Source: Alphaproteobacteria bacterium (GTDB lineage: Bacteria > Pseudomonadota > Alphaproteobacteria > Micavibrionales > Micavibrionaceae). From it: a stretch of DNA of 64,000 bases. How positions within the stretch are numbered: the stretch's first letter is position 1; every line of letters begins with the position of its first letter. The position numbers and the translations under genes are program-made. The stretch lies in contig JAHDXS010000001.1 in the NCBI GenBank assembly GCA_023384135.1, positions 744,001 to 808,000 on the forward strand, written 5' to 3'. Shown in pieces: positions 18,243 to 27,635 of this stretch. The notes under the pieces were generated by a model. That model was not told where the DNA came from and searched no databases. It saw only the letters and a program-made list of their open reading frames with translations.

Positions 18243-18974
18243 ATGTCCTTCCTTGATGATCTCTTGAACGATGCGGAGCGCCGCGCGCGCCGTTTGCCCC
18301 GTGCGCGTCGCGTTGCTGCGGCGATGCTGGATAATCCCGCGCTCTTGCACGAGGTCGTCTACCGCCAAAGCCGCAGCTTGTGGGCGGGGCATCTCTGGGC
18401 GCTCACCTTCTGGACCGACGCGCTCAGCGCCTACGTTGATCTCTGGCATGAACGGCATGACTATTTCGAGGTTCAAGGAACGCCCGCCTTCGATCAGGTG
18501 ACGTTGGCCTATGCGCGCGCCACGATCACGCCGGAGCGCGAGATTCCGCGCTTCATGCGGCAAAGGCCGGGAAGCGTTTACTTGCGCCTGCCGCGCGAGA
18601 ATCTGTTTCCGCGCCTTAAGGCTACGCCCTCGGCGGAAATCCCGCCGCATGAATGGCCGTGGCTCTATTTCTATTGCGCTGAGCAAAGTGCGCGCGGGTA
18701 TTTCCCGCCTGAAAAGGCATGGCCTGTCGCGATTGCCGAAGCAGGATACTGGACGGCGTTGATGCTCAAGACGAAGGGCACCGACGAAACGGCGCGGCTT
18801 CTGGGCATGAGCGGAATGCACTTCCGCGCGGCTATCGCCAAGGCGCGGCGTCTGGCGGAATGGCCGGAAGCCGAGAACGTCAAGCGGGTCAAGGATGAGT
18901 ATCTGCGGCGGTTTGAAGGCCGCCGGGCGCGTGTCCAGCCCGCGCCTCCACTATCCGAAGGCGCGCCGTTCTGA
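18243..18974 (+). CDS. Hypothetical protein downstream of relaxase
   Basis: A 243-residue protein, unrecognised. It has a basic N terminus (RRARRLPRARRVAA), a tryptophan-rich middle (LWAGHLWALTFWTDAL, PPHEWPWLYFY) and a helix-turn-helix-like segment near LLGMSGMHFRAAIAKARRLA. An alternative GTG at 18210 would add 11 residues; the ATG at 18243 is preferred on composition. Its stop overlaps the next start by one base. No counterpart lies in the second element, where relaxase is followed directly by the homologue of the next gene. Confidence 0.6.
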   Translation: MSFLDDLLNDAERRARRLPRARRVAAAMLDNPALLHEVVYRQSRSLWAGHLWALTFWTDALSAYVDLWHERHDYFEVQGTPAFDQVTLAYARATITPEREIPRFMRQRPGSVYLRLPRENLFPRLKATPSAEIPPHEWPWLYFYCAEQSARGYFPPEKAWPVAIAEAGYWTALMLKTKGTDETARLLGMSGMHFRAAIAKARRLAEWPEAENVKRVKDEYLRRFEGRRARVQPAPPLSEGAPF

Positions 18975-19237
18975 TGCGCCCGGAACTGCCAACCCCTGAC
19001 GAAGCTATCCTTGCCGATCTTGAAACGCTGCTGATCGCCTTGGACATGCACCCTATGTTCATGCGCCAGCCCTTCAAAATCCTGCGGGTGAATTTGCGGG
19101 GGGTGAAAGCGGACCGTCTGACGCCGGACCTTGCGGCGCTCAAAGAAAGGTTTGCTATCATGCCGGATGCTGAACTGTACGCGGCATGGGGCGCGCTGCA
19201 TAATCCGTTCCGCCTGCAAGACCGGGGGCTGAATTGA
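18974..19237 (+). CDS. Conserved small mobilization-region protein (element A copy)
   Basis: An 87-residue protein with the block ADLETLLIALDMHPMFMRQP, then FKILRVNLR, and a C-terminal ALKERFAIMPD and AWGALHNPFRL. The gene at 54973-55233 encodes the same pattern right after the second relaxase, so this is a conserved partner of this relaxase type. No known domain is recognised. Composition suggests a small helical cytoplasmic protein, possibly part of the relaxosome; that role is inferred from position. Confidence 0.75.
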   Translation: MRPELPTPDEAILADLETLLIALDMHPMFMRQPFKILRVNLRGVKADRLTPDLAALKERFAIMPDAELYAAWGALHNPFRLQDRGLN

Positions 19238-19245
19238 TTGGCCCT

Positions 19246-19827
19246 CTAATTCTGTGTGCGTTGGGCGCGGAAGGCCCCCACGGCCCGCCCCAACGTGCGG
19301 GCGGAGACGTTCAAGTCTTTGGCCAACGCGGTGAAGGTCACAGTCTTATCGGCGTCCAGCTTGCACACCGCTGCCGCAACCTGTTTGGGCGTGAGCTTGC
19401 GGGGACGGCCAAGGACGGAGCCGCGTTTGCGCGCTGCTTCCATCCCGGCCTTGGTCCGCTCAGAAATCAGCGTCCGCTCAAGCTCGGCAAAGGCATTGCG
19501 GATTTGATACATGCACTTGCCCATCGGTGTGGTGGTGTCGAGCTGGTCTGTCAGGGACAGAAACTCGATGCCCCGCCGCTCGAACTGCTCAAGGATATCG
19601 AGTGCGTGGCGCAAGGACCGGAACGCGCGGTCCATTTTCCAGATGACAAACACATCGCCCGGCGCAAGCGCATCCAGCGCCGCCTGAAACCCCGGCCTCA
19701 CTTTGCCAACCGCAGAAATCCCCTGATCCTCGAAGATGCGCCCGCATCCGGCCTCACTGAGCGCATCATATTGAAGGGCCAGATTCTGATCCTCCGTGCT
19801 GACACGCGCATAACCAATTCTCACCAA
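19246..19827 (-). CDS. Resolvase-type serine recombinase
   Basis: A small serine recombinase of the TnpR/Hin type. The catalytic block IGYARVSTEDQNLALQ opens the domain, followed by DVFVIWKMDRAFRSLRHAL and ERTLISERTKAGMEAARKRG, then a C-terminal helix-turn-helix (LTPKQVAAAVCKLDADKT, LAKDLNVSARTLGRAV). The frame runs up to 19887, but I take a TTG at 19827 because GGGAGG lies about ten bases upstream and the protein then has the usual 190-odd residues. It is convergent with the relaxase operon. It probably resolves dimers or inverts a segment; no inverted partner sites were found. Confidence 0.8.
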   Translation of the reverse strand: MVRIGYARVSTEDQNLALQYDALSEAGCGRIFEDQGISAVGKVRPGFQAALDALAPGDVFVIWKMDRAFRSLRHALDILEQFERRGIEFLSLTDQLDTTTPMGKCMYQIRNAFAELERTLISERTKAGMEAARKRGSVLGRPRKLTPKQVAAAVCKLDADKTVTFTALAKDLNVSARTLGRAVGAFRAQRTQN

Positions 19828-20094
19828 CAGACATGCACCTCCCGCCGCCCTGAACAGGGCTGTTTTGGCCGTGCGGAAGATAGACAATTTGGTTCCATTT
19901 TGCTAGGTAGAGGTCAGGTCAGAAGACGGGCGTTCATGGACGGCGAAGGGCGGGTTTCACGCGGGTTATTCCGCGTTTGGCCGCGCCGTCATAAGGGAAC
20001 CTTATTGATCGGACCATTGGCGGCCCGGTCGCTCAAGCGGTTTCGCCGTGGCGCGGTTTCTTATCCACGGCGCAGGAAGGACGGGTTCGGATTG

Positions 20095-20547
20095 ATGTTT
20101 GTTCGCCTGCTGACGATTGGCCTTTGCCTCCTGTCCCTTGCCGCCATGCCTGCCGCTGCGCAGACCGCGACCCAACAGGCGCAGGAGCTTCGCTATCTCG
20201 ACTTCACCGCGCGGAACGATGGCTGGGCCGCCGCGCAAAGCGCCGCCATCATCGGCTCCCGCGATCAGTATATTGTCCTTGTGTCTTATGCGGACCCGCA
20301 AACCACGCGCACCTTTTACGATATCGCCTTGGCGTTCACGCGTCCGCCGCAGCCCTTGCCGATCTTCGGCGTGGTGCGCGCCCCGCAACACCCCACAGAG
20401 CCGAACGCCAACGGCTTTGACATTTACATCAACGGCGTGCCGCTCGGGGAAGTCCCGAACCCGGATAGCGCCTATACGCCCGCCCAATTCCTGCGGGCGC
20501 TGCTGAACAATGTCCGGCGTGAATACCATCCCCCCGGCGGCGGATGA
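20095..20547 (+). CDS. Small secreted protein, first of a four-gene operon
   Basis: A 150-residue protein with a Sec signal peptide (LLTIGLCLLSLAAMPAAAQ). The mature domain contains ELRYLDFTARNDGWAAAQSA and a strand-rich middle; no family is recognised. The ATG at 20095 is chosen because it begins exactly at the signal peptide. Its stop codon lies within ATGA of a possible next start, and three more genes follow with overlaps, so it is part of a transfer-region operon of exported proteins. Confidence 0.65.
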   Translation: MFVRLLTIGLCLLSLAAMPAAAQTATQQAQELRYLDFTARNDGWAAAQSAAIIGSRDQYIVLVSYADPQTTRTFYDIALAFTRPPQPLPIFGVVRAPQHPTEPNANGFDIYINGVPLGEVPNPDSAYTPAQFLRALLNNVRREYHPPGGG

Positions 20548-20600
20548 CGGGCTGGTTGCTTCCGCTTACACCGTCCAAACAGAAAGGATTATCCAGCCCC

Positions 20601-21434
20601 ATGATCGTTCGTGTTCTTGCCGCCGCCTTGTGCGCGTCATCTTTATCCGTGCTGCCCGTCTCGGCCCAGTCACGGCCTTCCGATCCCTTGAACGCGGCGC
20701 AACAGTCTTGGCTGTGCCGCAGCATGGTGGCGGGGGCGGAGTGGACGACCACCAACCCTTGGGGAAGCCGCCCGTGGGCGACGCCCGCGCCCGCCGATTA
20801 CATGACATGGAGCAATGCCTTAGCTTCGCAAGCTGCATGGGCCGTCCTCTACGGCCATAGCCTCTGGATGATCGACCGCGAGCATCGCGTTGCAGCGCTG
20901 GCGGCGATGAATGAGCGCGCGCTGGTGCAGACATGCCGGGACAGGCTTGGCGGACTGGCGGACAGTGTGCGCAATGCTGTGCAGAACGACTACGCGCCAA
21001 GCTGGCAGGCCACGCGCGAAACCAACCTTGCCCGCCAGAACACGCCTACAACGGACCCGGCCTTAATGCGCAAAGAGGCCGCATGGTGCGTGGAAGCGTT
21101 CGAGTTCGGCTTGCAGGCGCTCGATTCCGATCCGAAGGGATATTTTGAGATTGATTTGAACGCGCCGGGCGGCGGGGAACGGTGGGAACGCTTCCGCAGC
21201 GCGTTCGATGACCAGTGGGCATGGTGGAGCGAGCGGGCCGCGCAGCTTGCCGCTCAGCCTAACGCCGCTGCGCCGCGCTCGGATCAGAAATTCCTATTCG
21301 AGGAAATTCTGGCGCTCTTCGATCATTCCGGCCTTGCGCCAAGTGAGATTGCCGTTGTGCGGAGCCATTTCGCCAAGCAGGAAACGAATGTCTGCGCGGC
21401 GAAAGCCCGCGCTTTGCAACAGAGGACGCGGTGA
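20601..21434 (+). CDS. Secreted hypothetical protein, second of the operon
   Basis: A 277-residue protein with a Sec signal peptide (VLAAALCASSLSVLPVSAQ). The ATG at 20601 follows AAAGGA; an upstream ATG at 20544 overlaps the previous stop and would bury the signal behind 19 residues. The mature domain is tryptophan-rich with helices (WSNALASQAAWAVLYGHSLW, FRSAFDDQWAWWSERAAQLA) and three cysteines. No family is recognised. The stop overlaps the next start as GTGA. Confidence 0.6.
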   Translation: MIVRVLAAALCASSLSVLPVSAQSRPSDPLNAAQQSWLCRSMVAGAEWTTTNPWGSRPWATPAPADYMTWSNALASQAAWAVLYGHSLWMIDREHRVAALAAMNERALVQTCRDRLGGLADSVRNAVQNDYAPSWQATRETNLARQNTPTTDPALMRKEAAWCVEAFEFGLQALDSDPKGYFEIDLNAPGGGERWERFRSAFDDQWAWWSERAAQLAAQPNAAAPRSDQKFLFEEILALFDHSGLAPSEIAVVRSHFAKQETNVCAAKARALQQRTR

Positions 21435-21655
21435 AGCGGGTGCGCGTTCTCTTTGGTTTGCTGGCCGCGTCGGCGGTGTTCTCGGCCTGCGCCGCGCCCC
21501 GGCCTTTGCCGTCGCCTTTCATCGGAAACGAATTGCCGCCCATAGACCCGGATAAGGGGCGCTGTATCGAGGTTGAGCGCGAACCCGGCCCAGAGGGCGG
21601 CTTGCGGATTCCCCCTCAAGCGGTTTGCCCTGCGTTCGGCGTGGAGTCTCAATGA
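21431..21655 (+). CDS. Small putative lipoprotein
   Basis: A 74-residue protein beginning GTG at 21431. The N terminus is basic then hydrophobic and reaches a cysteine in a lipobox-like AVFSAC context at residue 20, so lipidation is likely though the -3 residue is phenylalanine. The mature part is proline-rich. Its stop overlaps the following ATG by four bases. Small lipoproteins of this type often act as entry-exclusion or pore-associated proteins in mobile elements; that is inference. Confidence 0.6.
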   Translation: MKRVRVLFGLLAASAVFSACAAPRPLPSPFIGNELPPIDPDKGRCIEVEREPGPEGGLRIPPQAVCPAFGVESQ

Positions 21656-21996
21656 GCAACAGCCCGCAACATCGGATCGACGGAAAACAGCGGGTGCAGA
21701 TTCTCACCCTGCATGGCGCGGCTCGCCGCGTCGCCGCGCGTCACTTCAACGATTACGATGCGGACATTGCAGCCATGTATTGGGTGGGTTGGCACGTCTC
21801 GAACGTGCTCAAACTACCTGCGCCGCTGATCCGGCTGGCGGTGGTGCTCGAACGCGATCCCTACAGGCTGGCCGATTCAATCGGCGCATATCACGCGCTC
21901 AAAGCCCGCGAACCCGCCAAGTGCGAACGGGCTTACCCTGAGTTTCTGGGATTGTATGATGAGATGACGCGAAGGCCGCTTCGGGCGGGCGGGTGA
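21652..21996 (+). CDS. Hypothetical protein, fourth of the operon
   Basis: A 114-residue cytoplasmic-looking protein starting at the ATG in the ATGA overlap. It has the helical segments VQILTLHGAARRVAARHF, IAAMYWVGWHVSNVLKLP and LIRLAVVLERDPYRLADSI. No known family. It closes the operon that began at 20095; 41 bases later a minus-strand ardA gene ends. Confidence 0.6.
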   Translation: MSNSPQHRIDGKQRVQILTLHGAARRVAARHFNDYDADIAAMYWVGWHVSNVLKLPAPLIRLAVVLERDPYRLADSIGAYHALKAREPAKCERAYPEFLGLYDEMTRRPLRAGG

Positions 21997-22037
21997 GAGG
22001 GCGGGAAAGCGCGGCATCCGCGCTTTCGCCCATGCGG

Positions 22038-22556
22038 TTAGTGCTGCCAAAAAATGTGAACTTCCTCGAAGCCTGTTTCGATGGCGAGGATATCGCACAT
22101 GGCCAAATCGCGGCCCATGCGCTCCCAGTCGATGTAATATTGCAGGTTCTCAGGAATCTTCGTCGTTTCCTCGGTGAGCGTCTGCGCGAAATCGGCAACG
22201 GACGCATAAACCCCATGATAGCGGTCCTCCATCGCCTCGCGGGCTTCGTCTATGCATCCGTAATGCTCGACCAACTTTGCGGCCAATGCGCCGTGCTCAT
22301 CAATGAAACTGGCAAGGTCGGCGACTTGCGAGACGCTGGAATACTCGCAGAGCGTTGCCCCTTCAAACCCATCATAGTCGTGGATCGCGTGTTCCTCCGC
22401 GCCGGGGATCGGGGAGGCTTTCAGCATTTCGCGGATGCCGTGCCAGATATGCTCTTCGCCTTGCGTGGCGTCGATCCAGCGCCCATGCAGGATGCCGTTA
22501 TTGTACGCGGCCAAACACGCCACATAGATGCGGATTTCAGAATCTTCGTTCGTCAT
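22038..22556 (-). CDS. ardA: Antirestriction protein ArdA
   Basis: ArdA is a DNA mimic that blocks type I restriction so an incoming element survives. The 172 residues are strongly acidic and show the family pattern IYVACLAAYNNGILHGRWID, then FEGATLCEYSSVSQVADLA and the final helix region. The ATG at 22556 is preceded on the minus strand by AAAGGAG. Its presence on an element that also carries its own modification and nuclease genes fits a mobile element that both evades and supplies defence. Confidence 0.9.
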   Translation of the reverse strand: MTNEDSEIRIYVACLAAYNNGILHGRWIDATQGEEHIWHGIREMLKASPIPGAEEHAIHDYDGFEGATLCEYSSVSQVADLASFIDEHGALAAKLVEHYGCIDEAREAMEDRYHGVYASVADFAQTLTEETTKIPENLQYYIDWERMGRDLAMCDILAIETGFEEVHIFWQH

Positions 22557-22827
22557 TCGGACTTCTCCTTTCAATAGGAAGGGGTTGCTCATGCAACCCT
22601 GCCCAAGTGGCGAACGGCAGGTGCGCAAGCGTCAGGAAAAATCGACGGCGGGCGCACAAGCGCAGCGCGGAGCCTCGGGAACCGTCTATTTTTCTTGATG
22701 CGCGCGAGGGGCGCGCCCCTAAGCCTTTGTGCGAAGGATCGAAGCCGGAAGGCGGAGACGCTTGCGGCTCCGTTCACGAGAGCCTGCCCGCGCAGCGGCG
22801 CGCTCCCAAAGGGAAAGACGGAGAACT

Positions 22828-23652
22828 CTATCGCTGAGTGTTGTTGCGCTGACTAAGTAGCCAGTTCCAAAGCTCCGACTTCGCATAGACAGTCGGGCCG
22901 ATATCGTGTCCCCGGCCTGAAAGCGCATTGAAGCGCGCGGGCAATCCGCGCGCCTTCATATCCGCCGCCAGTGTGCGGCTCTGCGCGAAGGGCATGACGG
23001 GATCGGCGCTGCCATGCAGAATCCACACGGGATCGTTGACATGCCGCGTCTCCGCTGCGTCCCAGAATCCACCGCTGGCCATTCCGGCGGCGAAGCGGTC
23101 GGGGTATCGCTCCAATGCTCCGATGACGCCCGCCGCGCCCATCGAATGGCCCACGATATAAACGCGGCGCGGGTCGATAGAATAGGACACAGCCACCGCG
23201 TCGATCCCGGCCATGACCTGCGGCAGGTGATCGGGATAAGGGATATTGCGCTTCATCTGGTAGGCGGGATTTTCCGGCGTGGCCCAGAAGGCCCGTGCGG
23301 GCGCAATGGGAACCATGACAAACACCGGAAAGGCGCGGCGGAACGAGGACGAAGACAATGCCTCAGCGGCGTAAATCCGGCTGCTGACGCCATGCAGCGC
23401 CACCACGAGTGGATAGGATTTCTTGGGATCGTATCCCTCCGGCGTCATCAGGAAGTAGCTGCCGACAAAGGGAAACGTGCTGCTCCATGAGGTGTGCCGC
23501 TCGTAAAGAAGCGGCGCGGCGGCCACAGTCTGCGGAATGCGGTAGAGGTGCGAGAACTCATTGATCGCAGCAAAGATCAGGATCAGCACCGCGAAGGCGT
23601 TAATCGCCCGGTCGAATAAACTTCGTTTGGGTTTCTGCGGCTTCGCGTCCAT
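22828..23652 (-). CDS. Alpha/beta hydrolase, PHB-depolymerase/esterase-like
   Basis: A 274-residue alpha/beta hydrolase with one N-terminal membrane segment (AFAVLILIFAAINEFSH, about residues 17-33), so it is probably anchored and periplasmic. The oxyanion HG motif is in LVVALHGVSS, the nucleophile elbow is GHSMGAAG, the acid is in ILHGSADPVMPF and the histidine in GRGHDIG. The layout resembles secreted esterases or polyhydroxybutyrate depolymerases. The ATG at 23652 is chosen over a TTG 39 bases upstream. It is cargo rather than a transfer function. Confidence 0.78.
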   Translation of the reverse strand: MDAKPQKPKRSLFDRAINAFAVLILIFAAINEFSHLYRIPQTVAAAPLLYERHTSWSSTFPFVGSYFLMTPEGYDPKKSYPLVVALHGVSSRIYAAEALSSSSFRRAFPVFVMVPIAPARAFWATPENPAYQMKRNIPYPDHLPQVMAGIDAVAVSYSIDPRRVYIVGHSMGAAGVIGALERYPDRFAAGMASGGFWDAAETRHVNDPVWILHGSADPVMPFAQSRTLAADMKARGLPARFNALSGRGHDIGPTVYAKSELWNWLLSQRNNTQR

Positions 23653-23696
23653 CGGGCAAAACAAGCGGACAGGCTTTGGCCCGTCTGCCAACGCTC

Positions 23697-26600
23697 TTAC
23701 GCGGCGATCAGCCTACCGCTGGCGACCAGCGCGGCTTCGTCCGTTAGTCCCGTCTTATTGAGAATGACAGCAATCTGGATGAAGTTGTCTCCGCCGCCAT
23801 CCGCATCGACCGCCACAAGGCTGTCTGACCCGCTCGTGGTGATCTGCACGAAATCTGTGATAGCGTCCGTTAGGGGATCAAAGCCTTCCAGCAGGTCAGC
23901 CACGTCGATAGAATCGTAGGTGGTGTTGAAGTCCTTGATCGTGTCCACCGCGTCAAACGCCTCACCCTCAACGAAACGGAAGATGTCGCTGCCGTTGCCT
24001 CCGGTCAGTTCGTCCGCGCCAAGTCCACCAATCAGGATATCGTTGTCGTTATCGCCGAAAAGCTGATCGTTTCCGGCTCCGCCGATCAAAATGTCGTCCT
24101 GCGAGCCGCCGTATATGAGGTCGTTCCCGTCGCCGCCGTCGATGGTGTCACTGCCGTTATAGCCTCGCAGCGTGTCGTTTCCGACATTGCCTTCAATCGT
24201 ATCGACGCCGCTTCCGCCGTGAACTTGATCGTCTCCGTCGCCTGCATAGAGGAAGTTGGCCTGCGCGTTCGTAGTCCCGCGATAGCCGTAGATGATGTCG
24301 TTGCCGCCATGCCCATAGATCGTATCAACGCCTGAGCCGCCGACATTGACGCCGTAAAGCGTTTCGCCCGCAGAAGTGCCGTTGAGGGTGAGGTCGTAAG
24401 ACGTGAGGGTAACGGTTGAGCTATCGGCAAATTCCAGCGTCTCGATGATATTGCCGATGGTCTGCCCTGAAATAACGATAGAGCCGCCAGTGCCGCCGTC
24501 GATCTCAATCTTCACATTGTCATTGGATATGCGAAACACATTGAGGCTAGCCGCTGTAATCCCCGCCCCGAAGACGATGCGGTCTGCGCCGCCCGTATCA
24601 AGGAAGGTGTCGTTGCCGTCGCCGTAATTGAAGAGGTAGCGGTCATCTCCTGCGCCGCCCGTTGCGGTATCATCGCCTGTGCCGCCAGCCAGCGTATCGT
24701 GCCCGCCATAGCCCGTAAGCGTGTCGTTATCGGCTTCTCCGTACAATTCGTCATTGCCGCCATCGCCGTAGAGCGAATCATTGCCGTTTCCGCCGTAGAG
24801 CCAGTTTACCTTCACATCGGATTCGTTGCCCGCGTCGGCATAGAGAATGTCGTTGCCGTCCATGCCGTAGATTGTGTCCGATCCTGTTCCCATGCTTCCG
24901 GCCAGCATCCCGCGCAGCGTGTCGTTGCCGGACGTTCCGATCAGCGTCTGGTCCATCGTGCGGAGGTCAAAGGTTGAGGCGTCTGCGAATTTCAGGATTT
25001 CCAGATTCCCAAATTCGACCGTGATCGAGCCTGTGCCCGCAGACGGCAGAATCCCGATGCGCAGTGCTGTGTTGGAAATGCGGATGATTTCGAGGTCGGC
25101 TAGGGTTACGCCCGGCCCGAACTCAAGCGTGTCGATATCCGTCCCGGATTCCCAGAGAATATCGTCACCGTGCCCTGCATAAAATTTGTAGAGGTCAGCG
25201 CCGCCGTCGCCGTCCAGACGGTCGTTGCCAAGCCCGCCGAACAGGATATCCGCACCGTTTCCACCGGACAGAATATCGTCGCCCAAACCGCCGGAAAGGT
25301 CGTCGTTCCCGTTGCCGCCAAGGAGCGTATCGTTGCTGGCGTCCGCAACGAGCGTGTCGTTCCCCGTGGTGCCTTGGAGTGTGTTGCCCGTATATGCCGT
25401 GCCCAAATGGATATCGAGCGCCCACTGGATGCGCTCAAGAAGCTGATCCACACTGAGCGTAAAATCGCTCGCGGTGAGGGTATCTTCGAGCAACTGCAAA
25501 TCACCCGAAGAGAGGTTGGTCACGCCCACAGCCTGATCGACCACGTTTACAACCTGCATCCAGAATGCGGTTTTGTCGGTGACAGCGTTCGGATCAAGGG
25601 ACTTGGCAAGCAAAGCGTCCAAAGCGGCCTGATTGAACCCGGTAATGCCCTCAAAGCCATCTGTAACGGGATTGTAGAACGCCCCACCCGCAAACAACGA
25701 CAGGCCCGCGCCCTGTGCAATAAGCCGCGCTGAAATTCCGTTAAGAGCAATGTCAAATGCAACATCGAGCAAATTGGCCGCAAGACCTCCGGGATCTTCC
25801 AAGAAGCCCTGTTGCAGGAACTCCTGCCCGAACAACTCCTCCAGAAACTCAAGCTTCCGCGCATCGAGATGCGCACCCCGGCTGGCCGGGTCCACGCCGT
25901 CCACCCCGGCCCAGCGGAACATGATGGCTTGGACCTCCGCGAGAACCGAACCGTCATCAACGAACAATTCGTCCAGCATCTTGCCCGAGAAAGCCGTAAG
26001 CAAGCTCAGCAAGCTCTCCGGGTCGTCCAGGTCATTGTCCTCAGACGCGGCGATATAAAGGTCCGGCAATGTGCCGTAGCCGCGCTGGTTGACGGTGAAC
26101 AGGGAGGCAAGGTCCAGCGTATAGTCACCCACAAAGCTGCTGTTGATATCGTCGTACTGGAACCACACGTCCACGATGGCGAGGTTCTGCGGGCCGCTCA
26201 CGCCGTCATCGACGGTGTAGGTCGAGACATGCGAGATATCGTGGCCCTGATTGGTTTGATTGACGACCGTTGCGTTGAGATTGATCGAAACGATATCCAG
26301 TTCGGCTAGCGTGAAGAGTTCGTTCTCCTCGCTGTATCCGTTCTGGTTCAAGTCACGCCACACCAGAAGCTGACCGAAGGACGTATCGCTGGCGTTGATG
26401 ACGTTATCGCTGTTGGAATCCAGAAGCCGGAGGTCCGTGAACCCGTCCTCAGCGACGCTGCCAAACAATTCCGAATGATCGGTGATAATCCCGTCACTAT
26501 TGGCGTCGATAGCCAGAAACCCGTCATCGGCTTGAACCCAACCAACAGCTTCCGCGAAACCGTCTTGGTCGATATCCCAATAGACATTGCTGTTGACCAG

Positions 26601-27623
26601 AGAGACAAGCTCAACGCCGTCCCCATCCAGATCGAGCACGAGCGGCGAGCCATTGTTCCACGCCGCCCAAAACGCAACCGCTGCCAAAGCAGCCCAAGGT
26701 GATATAGGGGCCAATGCTGCGGCAATGACTAAGGTGGTTCCAACATCCCACACGAAGTCAAGATGTCCCCATGCATAATCCAGCAGAGCGTCGTTTAACG
26801 CGTCATTCTGCCAATCGTATCCAGTCTGTGAGAGCACATCATCCATGAAGTTCCGCTCGGCCTGCGAACGGTTTGACATGCCAAGATCGAACCATTCTTG
26901 GGCCGTTTTCCAGATTGAGACATTACCCGGATCGTTCCCGACAGAGCCACTGCCTGAGTCATATGATCCCGGCCCCTCCTGAACCCTCTTTGGCTCTCCG
27001 AAAAGGTCATGAATGAGGTCTTCAACTTGCGCACTGTATTTTTCGAGAGAGCCGTTTTGATCTGCCCAGCTTCCGGGGGTTGGGGTTGTTTGGCTCGGTG
27101 GTGGCGGGGGGAGAGGATCGCCGTTAGCGTCTGCGCCATACGGGTAACCAAACGTGGTATTGTTGTTACCTGAATTTCCTGCATTTGCGCCGGGTGTTGC
27201 TTCAATATCTAAATCCTTGTTGAGTGCTGCGGCGAGATTGCCAAGCTCGTTAGCTAAAACCGCCTCAACGGTTTCCTCATGCCATTGCCCATCTTCGGGA
27301 CTGAAATACCGCGATTCATCAACCGCTGCCGGGTCAATGTAGATGTCAGCGGTTCCGACTTTGTATAATCCGTCTGAGTCAAGAAAAGTACCTAGCTGTC
27401 CGGCTCCTCCCCCGGTTACGGGAGTGGTTCCAACATATACATTTACCTTGTTGTCGGTAAGGCCGTGATCCATGCCGGACCCGGAAAACATATCGTCGAA
27501 CTCGCCCATGCGGGCGAACTGCTCAAGGGCATCAATCGCATTTTGTCGATCTTCTGCCGATGCTTGATTGTTTGGGTCCACTACAAAAACTACATCACCA
27601 ATTCTCACTTCATTATCAGACAT
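23697..27623 (-). CDS. Large RTX calcium-binding protein 1 (element A)
   Basis: A 1308-residue RTX-type protein, expected to leave by a type I system; no such transporter is in the window. Residues 1-140 form an N-terminal domain; at 125-129 it has NELGN where the second RTX protein has HEIFH. A hydrophobic stretch (about 295-320) is followed by the calcium-loop block SPLVLDLDGDGVEL near residue 328. From about 745 on, glycine-aspartate nonapeptide repeats (GGxGxDxLx type) occur in three clusters. It ends in VASGRLIAA, as does its relative, like a C-terminal secretion signal. The partner gene 27636-28754 lies 12 bases upstream. Confidence 0.88.
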   Translation of the reverse strand: MSDNEVRIGDVVFVVDPNNQASAEDRQNAIDALEQFARMGEFDDMFSGSGMDHGLTDNKVNVYVGTTPVTGGGAGQLGTFLDSDGLYKVGTADIYIDPAAVDESRYFSPEDGQWHEETVEAVLANELGNLAAALNKDLDIEATPGANAGNSGNNNTTFGYPYGADANGDPLPPPPPSQTTPTPGSWADQNGSLEKYSAQVEDLIHDLFGEPKRVQEGPGSYDSGSGSVGNDPGNVSIWKTAQEWFDLGMSNRSQAERNFMDDVLSQTGYDWQNDALNDALLDYAWGHLDFVWDVGTTLVIAAALAPISPWAALAAVAFWAAWNNGSPLVLDLDGDGVELVSLVNSNVYWDIDQDGFAEAVGWVQADDGFLAIDANSDGIITDHSELFGSVAEDGFTDLRLLDSNSDNVINASDTSFGQLLVWRDLNQNGYSEENELFTLAELDIVSINLNATVVNQTNQGHDISHVSTYTVDDGVSGPQNLAIVDVWFQYDDINSSFVGDYTLDLASLFTVNQRGYGTLPDLYIAASEDNDLDDPESLLSLLTAFSGKMLDELFVDDGSVLAEVQAIMFRWAGVDGVDPASRGAHLDARKLEFLEELFGQEFLQQGFLEDPGGLAANLLDVAFDIALNGISARLIAQGAGLSLFAGGAFYNPVTDGFEGITGFNQAALDALLAKSLDPNAVTDKTAFWMQVVNVVDQAVGVTNLSSGDLQLLEDTLTASDFTLSVDQLLERIQWALDIHLGTAYTGNTLQGTTGNDTLVADASNDTLLGGNGNDDLSGGLGDDILSGGNGADILFGGLGNDRLDGDGGADLYKFYAGHGDDILWESGTDIDTLEFGPGVTLADLEIIRISNTALRIGILPSAGTGSITVEFGNLEILKFADASTFDLRTMDQTLIGTSGNDTLRGMLAGSMGTGSDTIYGMDGNDILYADAGNESDVKVNWLYGGNGNDSLYGDGGNDELYGEADNDTLTGYGGHDTLAGGTGDDTATGGAGDDRYLFNYGDGNDTFLDTGGADRIVFGAGITAASLNVFRISNDNVKIEIDGGTGGSIVISGQTIGNIIETLEFADSSTVTLTSYDLTLNGTSAGETLYGVNVGGSGVDTIYGHGGNDIIYGYRGTTNAQANFLYAGDGDDQVHGGSGVDTIEGNVGNDTLRGYNGSDTIDGGDGNDLIYGGSQDDILIGGAGNDQLFGDNDNDILIGGLGADELTGGNGSDIFRFVEGEAFDAVDTIKDFNTTYDSIDVADLLEGFDPLTDAITDFVQITTSGSDSLVAVDADGGGDNFIQIAVILNKTGLTDEAALVASGRLIAA

Positions 27624-27635
27624 ATATATGGTTCC

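Noticed and set aside
19234..20094. Upstream extension of the secreted protein frame at 20095
   Set aside because: It is antisense to the resolvase gene and would place 287 residues before a typical signal peptide.
23900..25400. Regularly spaced short repeats considered as a CRISPR array
   Set aside because: The spacing is 27 bases in codon frame and the repeats encode the glycine-aspartate nonapeptides of the RTX protein; there are no spacers or cas genes.
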